Assembly (NCBI RefSeq): GCF_030704535.1
Contig: NC_081817.1
Coordinates: 28,769,001 to 28,833,000 of the forward strand
Length of the DNA: 64,000 nucleotides
Reading direction: 5' to 3'
Source of the DNA: Vitis vinifera
Lineage: Eukaryota; Streptophyta; Magnoliopsida; Vitales; Vitaceae
Below are positions 59,817 to 64,000 of the stretch, piece by piece. The notes beneath the pieces were generated by a model. The model was not told where the DNA came from, ran no database searches, and was given only the letters and a program-made list of their open reading frames with translations. Every line of letters begins with the position of its first letter. Position 1 is the stretch's first letter. A program made the translations under genes and the position numbers.

Positions 59817-60359
59817 TAACACTTAAAATAAAAATTAAATAATAAATTTTAAATCAATAACTTAAATTCAACTTAAATAGTTAAATAATAATACCATCCT
59901 TTTAAATTTAAAAATATCCATATTTCAAAATTAGGGGAAAAAAAATAATAGCATTGCCAACATGGTACAATAGCCTGCACTGAAAGAAAAAATTTTGAGC
60001 CTAAAAAAATAAGGTGCTTAATTCCATACTCCTCAATATTTTTTTTAAAGAAAAAAATATGTAAAATAAATTTGGTTAAATTTTAAAATTTAAAAGAACA
60101 AACAAATGTTGTACAAATTGGCAACCACCACCCAATATCCGTCTTTTTAAATTAAAAAAAATACCCATATTTTAAAATTAAAAAAGAAAAAGAAAAAAAA
60201 AGAATTAATAATTAGGGAAGGTGAGACCATATGGAAGTGAACAATGGGAGCGGCTAGCGTTTATATTACGCTATTCTCCGCGTCTGGTACACCCTCCCTA
60301 TCACGCTCTACAAATTTCCAGCTACCTAATCATATTTTTTCTGAATTTTCGTGAAGCCA

Positions 60360-60365
<6 letters not shown>

Positions 60366-60417
<52 letters not shown>

Positions 60418-60430
60418 TCCCTCTCCCTCT
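60366..60430. repeat. (CT)n / (CCCTCT)n microsatellite
   Basis: Some 23 CT units followed by several CCCTCT units, then TTC repeats to about 60470. Such runs are common in plant 5' leaders. Confidence 0.95.
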
Positions 60431-60474
60431 CCCTCTCTCTCCTTTCTTTCTTCTTCTTCTTCTTCTCTTCCATC

Positions 60475-60639
60475 ATGGCTGCTCTGTGGGTCCATACCCT
60501 TTATTATCGTCTAGCTGCCCACTTCATACTCTTTCTTATTCTTTTATATATTTCAACTCAAACTTGTACAATTTATTTACGCAAAGATGCTTCAACTTTC
60601 ATTGTCGTTCACTCCTCATTTCATTGTCTTTACACCTAA
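60475..60639 (+). CDS. Doubtful 54-aa ORF after a CT-rich leader
   Basis: The first ATG after the pyrimidine-rich run opens 54 codons (MAALWVHTLYYRLAAHFILF start, one hydrophobic stretch at about 12-27). I do not recognise the protein. The local setting (GC-richer upstream segment from 60230, CT-rich leader, ATGGCT start context) resembles the 5' end of a plant gene, perhaps the first exon of one extending past the window, but no clear donor site or downstream exon was found. Confidence 0.2.
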   Translation: MAALWVHTLYYRLAAHFILFLILLYISTQTCTIYLRKDASTFIVVHSSFHCLYT

Positions 60640-62401
60640 CTCCATCACCTTTAATTTATGGCACTTGGGTTTTCTTTCTTTCTTTCTTTCTTTCTTTTTT
60701 TCTCAGTTATCTTCTATAATTATTATAATAATTTTTTTGTCTCATTAAATTTCAATCATTTTTGCTTCCCCTAAAAGATGTGGTTTAATAATTGTCCTTG
60801 AGTCTTTTCCCATCATTTTTACTTTTCTATTACAAGATTTTGTTAGTAATAATTTGGAGGTGGGATTTTTCTAGAGAAAATAATGGTTATTTACCCTCTA
60901 AAGAAGGGGAAAAATGATAGAGAATTAAAATCAAAGTTTAACTTTGTTGAGATTGGATTGGGTTTCAAGATGGATTGCATTGGAGTAAATTTTTAAATTG
61001 AATTTATGTAATTTATCTATATTATAGTAAATAAATTAAACTCTTTATAAAAATTTTTATCTAAATATTTTTAAATTATTTTTTACCTATATTTAACCTT
61101 TAACATTTTAAAAAGTCAATTGTTTTTTAAAAATTGTTTAGATTCGATGTTATTATTAAGTGATTTTTTTTATATTAAATAGAAAAAGTCAAATATTTTA
61201 TTTTTTCTATTAAATTAAAAATAACATGTTAATATCAATTAATATAATTAAACTGAATTTATTAATATAATAAATTGATTTTAATTATATTAGTTGATAT
61301 TAAAACATTACTTTTAGTTGAATAAAAAAAATAAAATATTTAACTTTTTTTTATTTGACTAAAAAATAAGTACCATCCAAAAAAAGACTATATTTTTCTT
61401 GGATACTTTTTACTTTTAAATGTGTCATAATTATCCTTAATTTCAACAAAAGTATTTTAAAATATTTTCAAAATACAAATTTCAATAATTATTTCACATT
61501 TTAAAATTCAAAAGTTAAAAATCTATCAAAAAAAAAATTCAAAAGTTAAACATCGTCTCAAATGGGGCCTATTTTTGCAATAATAAATTAAAATATTTAA
61601 TAAAATAATAAACTTTATATTATATAATGGAAAATTCATAAATAGGTATAATAGAAAGTTTTAGTATTTACTTTTGAGGCATATTTTGTGGACTCCCCAT
61701 CAAGGAAACACAAAAATTTGGTGGCTTTCCAGGTAAGGTTAGCATCTTCAAATAATTGATGAGGATGTCTCATAAGTCCAACTTTTGTGGTCTACCAATT
61801 GGATTTCTTCACGTGGCAACTATAAATTGCATGATGTCATACATAGACTTTTGTAAAAGCCATAATTGACTTAGAAGTTTCGTGCAGTGTTGGCCAACTG
61901 TAACAAGCCACTAATTTTTATAATTTTGACAATAATTTAATAATTTCCAAAAAAATTCAAATTAATTTTTAGGGAAAAATTATTTTCATAGTTGGGTGTG
62001 TGATACTTTAATATTATTCGGTTATTAAATGTGATATAAGTGAAAATAAAGGGAAATTTAAAAAAAATATATAATTGATATTAAAAAGTATGATTAATAT
62101 ATAAAAAATATTAAAAAATAAGAAAAATATAATCAAGTAAAAAAGAGTAATTGAAGTAAATCAAAATAGTAATTCTTAATTATTAATAAAATCGGTTTTG
62201 ATATAGCATTGACTAGATATATAGGAAAAATGGCAATAAATCAAATAGTGTTATGTGTGTATTTTGATTCCATAGTTTTATATATGTTATTTTATATCGT
62301 GATCACATTTATTTGTACCTTAGTCTCATTCTTCATAGTCTGTTTTGTTATCTATCTATTGACTCTAATATTTTTATTTCCATTTATAAAATTCTTTTTT
62401 G

Positions 62402-62711
62402 GTATATTTTTCAAAATAGTGATTGAAAATTCAATCGACATCGAATTCTTGATGAAAGCGGTTGACTTTTTAGAACTTGATAGCTAATATTAAACTTTAA
62501 TATCTCATATTTTAGAATTTTTCTCCATGTCATTTTTTAATAAAATTTTGAGAATGGTACATTTTTCAAAATAGTGATTGAAAATTCAACCGACAGTGAA
62601 TTCTTAATGAAAGCGTTTGCTTTTTTAGAACTTGATAGCTAATATTAAACTTTAATATCTCATATGTTAGAATTTTTCTCCATGTCATTTTTTAATAAAA
62701 TTTTGAGAAAA
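62402..62711. repeat. 155-bp tandem duplication
   Basis: Two units about 155 bp apart share TTTTTCAAAATAGTGATTG, GAACTTGATAGCTAATATTA and TTCTCCATGTCATTTTTTAA with few differences, so the duplication is fairly recent. It is AT-rich and not coding. Confidence 0.9.
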
Positions 62712-64000
62712 AAAGTCGAAGAAGAAAGTATTAAAGGAGTTAACTAAAATATTTAAAAAGTATGGACTATTAAAATTCAAACATGAATTAATAATTTATT
62801 TGGAAAGAAAGTTTAATAAATATCCCTCAACTAAACCCTAACTTGTTTATGAGCTTAAGGAAGAAGGGACCTATAATATGATGTAATAAAAAAAAGTATA
62901 AATTTGATAAAATTTAAGGTTTCTTTTTGAGCTTCTAAAGGTACTAAGAAAAATAATTAAAATAAAATAAAATAAAAGAATTTAATTTAATTTTTTCTTC
63001 CTTATATGCTTTTATCATTTCGATGTTCAAACCTTTCATCGTTAATAAAAATACGAGTATCATAAGACGTTAATAACGACTAAACAAAATATAAATATGT
63101 AGAATCAAATTCGTTAAAAAAAATATTATACTTCATCATCATTCATCATCGATTTCATTATTAATTATTATCGATTAAGATTATATAGATTCATTTAGTC
63201 TAAAAAAAATATATGGACCTAAATTTTAAAATTTTTACTTAATAACAAAATGTTATTTTACATCAATTTTTTATTAAGAAAAAGAATAGAAAAATGCAAG
63301 ACATCACATGAGGTATATATCTAGACCATATTAAAATATGATGGGCTCATAGGTGTACAGTCTGACATCACATGTCACACATTTATTTGATAAATAATAA
63401 AAATTATTATTACTCTTTTTTATACATCAAACCTCAATTGTTGACTCTCATTTTTCAAACCAAAAAGTTTGGTCAAAATCCAATTTAATTAATTTAATTA
63501 ATCACCTCTCAAACTCACATGAGTTTCATCACTTCAACCCACATATAATATTAGAAGATGCATGCTCCATTTCTAGATCATGACCTTTCCTTTCACTAAT
63601 TAATAATGATTTGCACCTTCCATAGAGATTTTTTAATCCAAAAAAATAATTTTTAATGATTTTGTATTTTATTACAATATTACAAGTTGTGAGGTAAGAT
63701 CAGGGCATCATGGAAGTTTGTGCATAGCATTTAATTTTAATTTTATTTTTTTGGTAGTTTTTATTATTTAAATTAATATATCCGACATTATGCATCCTTT
63801 GGATGCGTGTCCATGTTACATTTTACAAAGGTCTCTTATCCTCACCATTGAAAATTGTGAATCAAGTTTAATTAAATTAATCTTTTCTGTTTTTTTTTAA
63901 ATAAAAGTTATTTTTACAAGAAAAAAAAAGTAAAAATTGATTATGTTAAAAATGAATATTTTTTATGGTTTGAAGAAATACGGAGCGTTTGATTTTCAAA

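Noticed and set aside
62209-62487. 92-codon hydrophobic ORF
   Set aside because: It begins with TTG, its hydrophobicity follows from T-rich composition, and its end overlaps a non-coding tandem duplication.

Overview
This is a nuclear window from a dicot plant. The evidence is intron-split genes with GT-AG junctions, AT-rich intergenic DNA, plant LTR, LINE and MULE transposons, and plastid-type lipoxygenase and siroheme-synthesis genes. Repeat style and gene sequences look most like grapevine (Vitis); that is inference, not a database result. No tRNA, rRNA or bacterial-type feature was seen.

Region by region. (1) 1-8.2 kb: a locally duplicated block with four copies of a tiny intronless gene of 58 codons. 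Three lie head to tail on + and one is inverted. Two + copies and the inverted copy are intact; the third + copy has a 1-base deletion. All were too short to stand out as ORFs. (2) 9-11 kb: LTR-retrotransposon debris. (3) 12.6-16.3 kb: complete five-exon gene for uroporphyrinogen-III C-methyltransferase (UPM1 type, siroheme branch), with a 5'-truncated LINE in intron 3 flanked by a perfect 18-bp target duplication. (4) 16.3-25.3 kb: gene-free. It holds a diverged tandem duplication, a PIF/Harbinger-type MITE, and a 1.7-kb solo LTR with a 5-bp target duplication and an internal 4x48-bp array. (5) 25.5-30.3 kb: complete nine-exon type-2 (plastid) 13-lipoxygenase, 903 aa. (6) 31.75-42.06 kb: a complete Mutator-like element of 10.3 kb with terminal inverted repeats and a perfect 9-bp target duplication. 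It encodes a MURA transposase on + and, convergently on -, a nine-exon DUF1985/Ulp1 (C48) protease gene with one homopolymer frameshift. Between the two genes lies a 7x74-bp array of imperfect palindromes. (7) 44.5-49.0 kb: a degenerate Ty1/copia element on -. (8) 49.0-52.4 kb: a second, 5'-truncated lipoxygenase copy with two nonsense codons and a codon lost between two iron-ligand histidines; it is a pseudogene, and the copia LTR abuts it inside the former intron 2. (9) 52.9-56.4 kb: complete six-exon GDP-fucose O-fucosyltransferase-family gene on -. (10) 56.4-64 kb: AT-rich, with microsatellites and short duplications and no convincing gene.

The host genes (siroheme synthesis, oxylipin synthesis, Golgi-type glycosyltransferase) have no evident common pathway. 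The unifying theme is repeated local duplication plus transposon insertion. The lipoxygenase duplication is now split by about 18 kb, much of it transposon.

Exon coordinates were read by eye from splice signals and frame continuity; every complete model sums to a multiple of three, except the protease gene, where the frameshift is noted.
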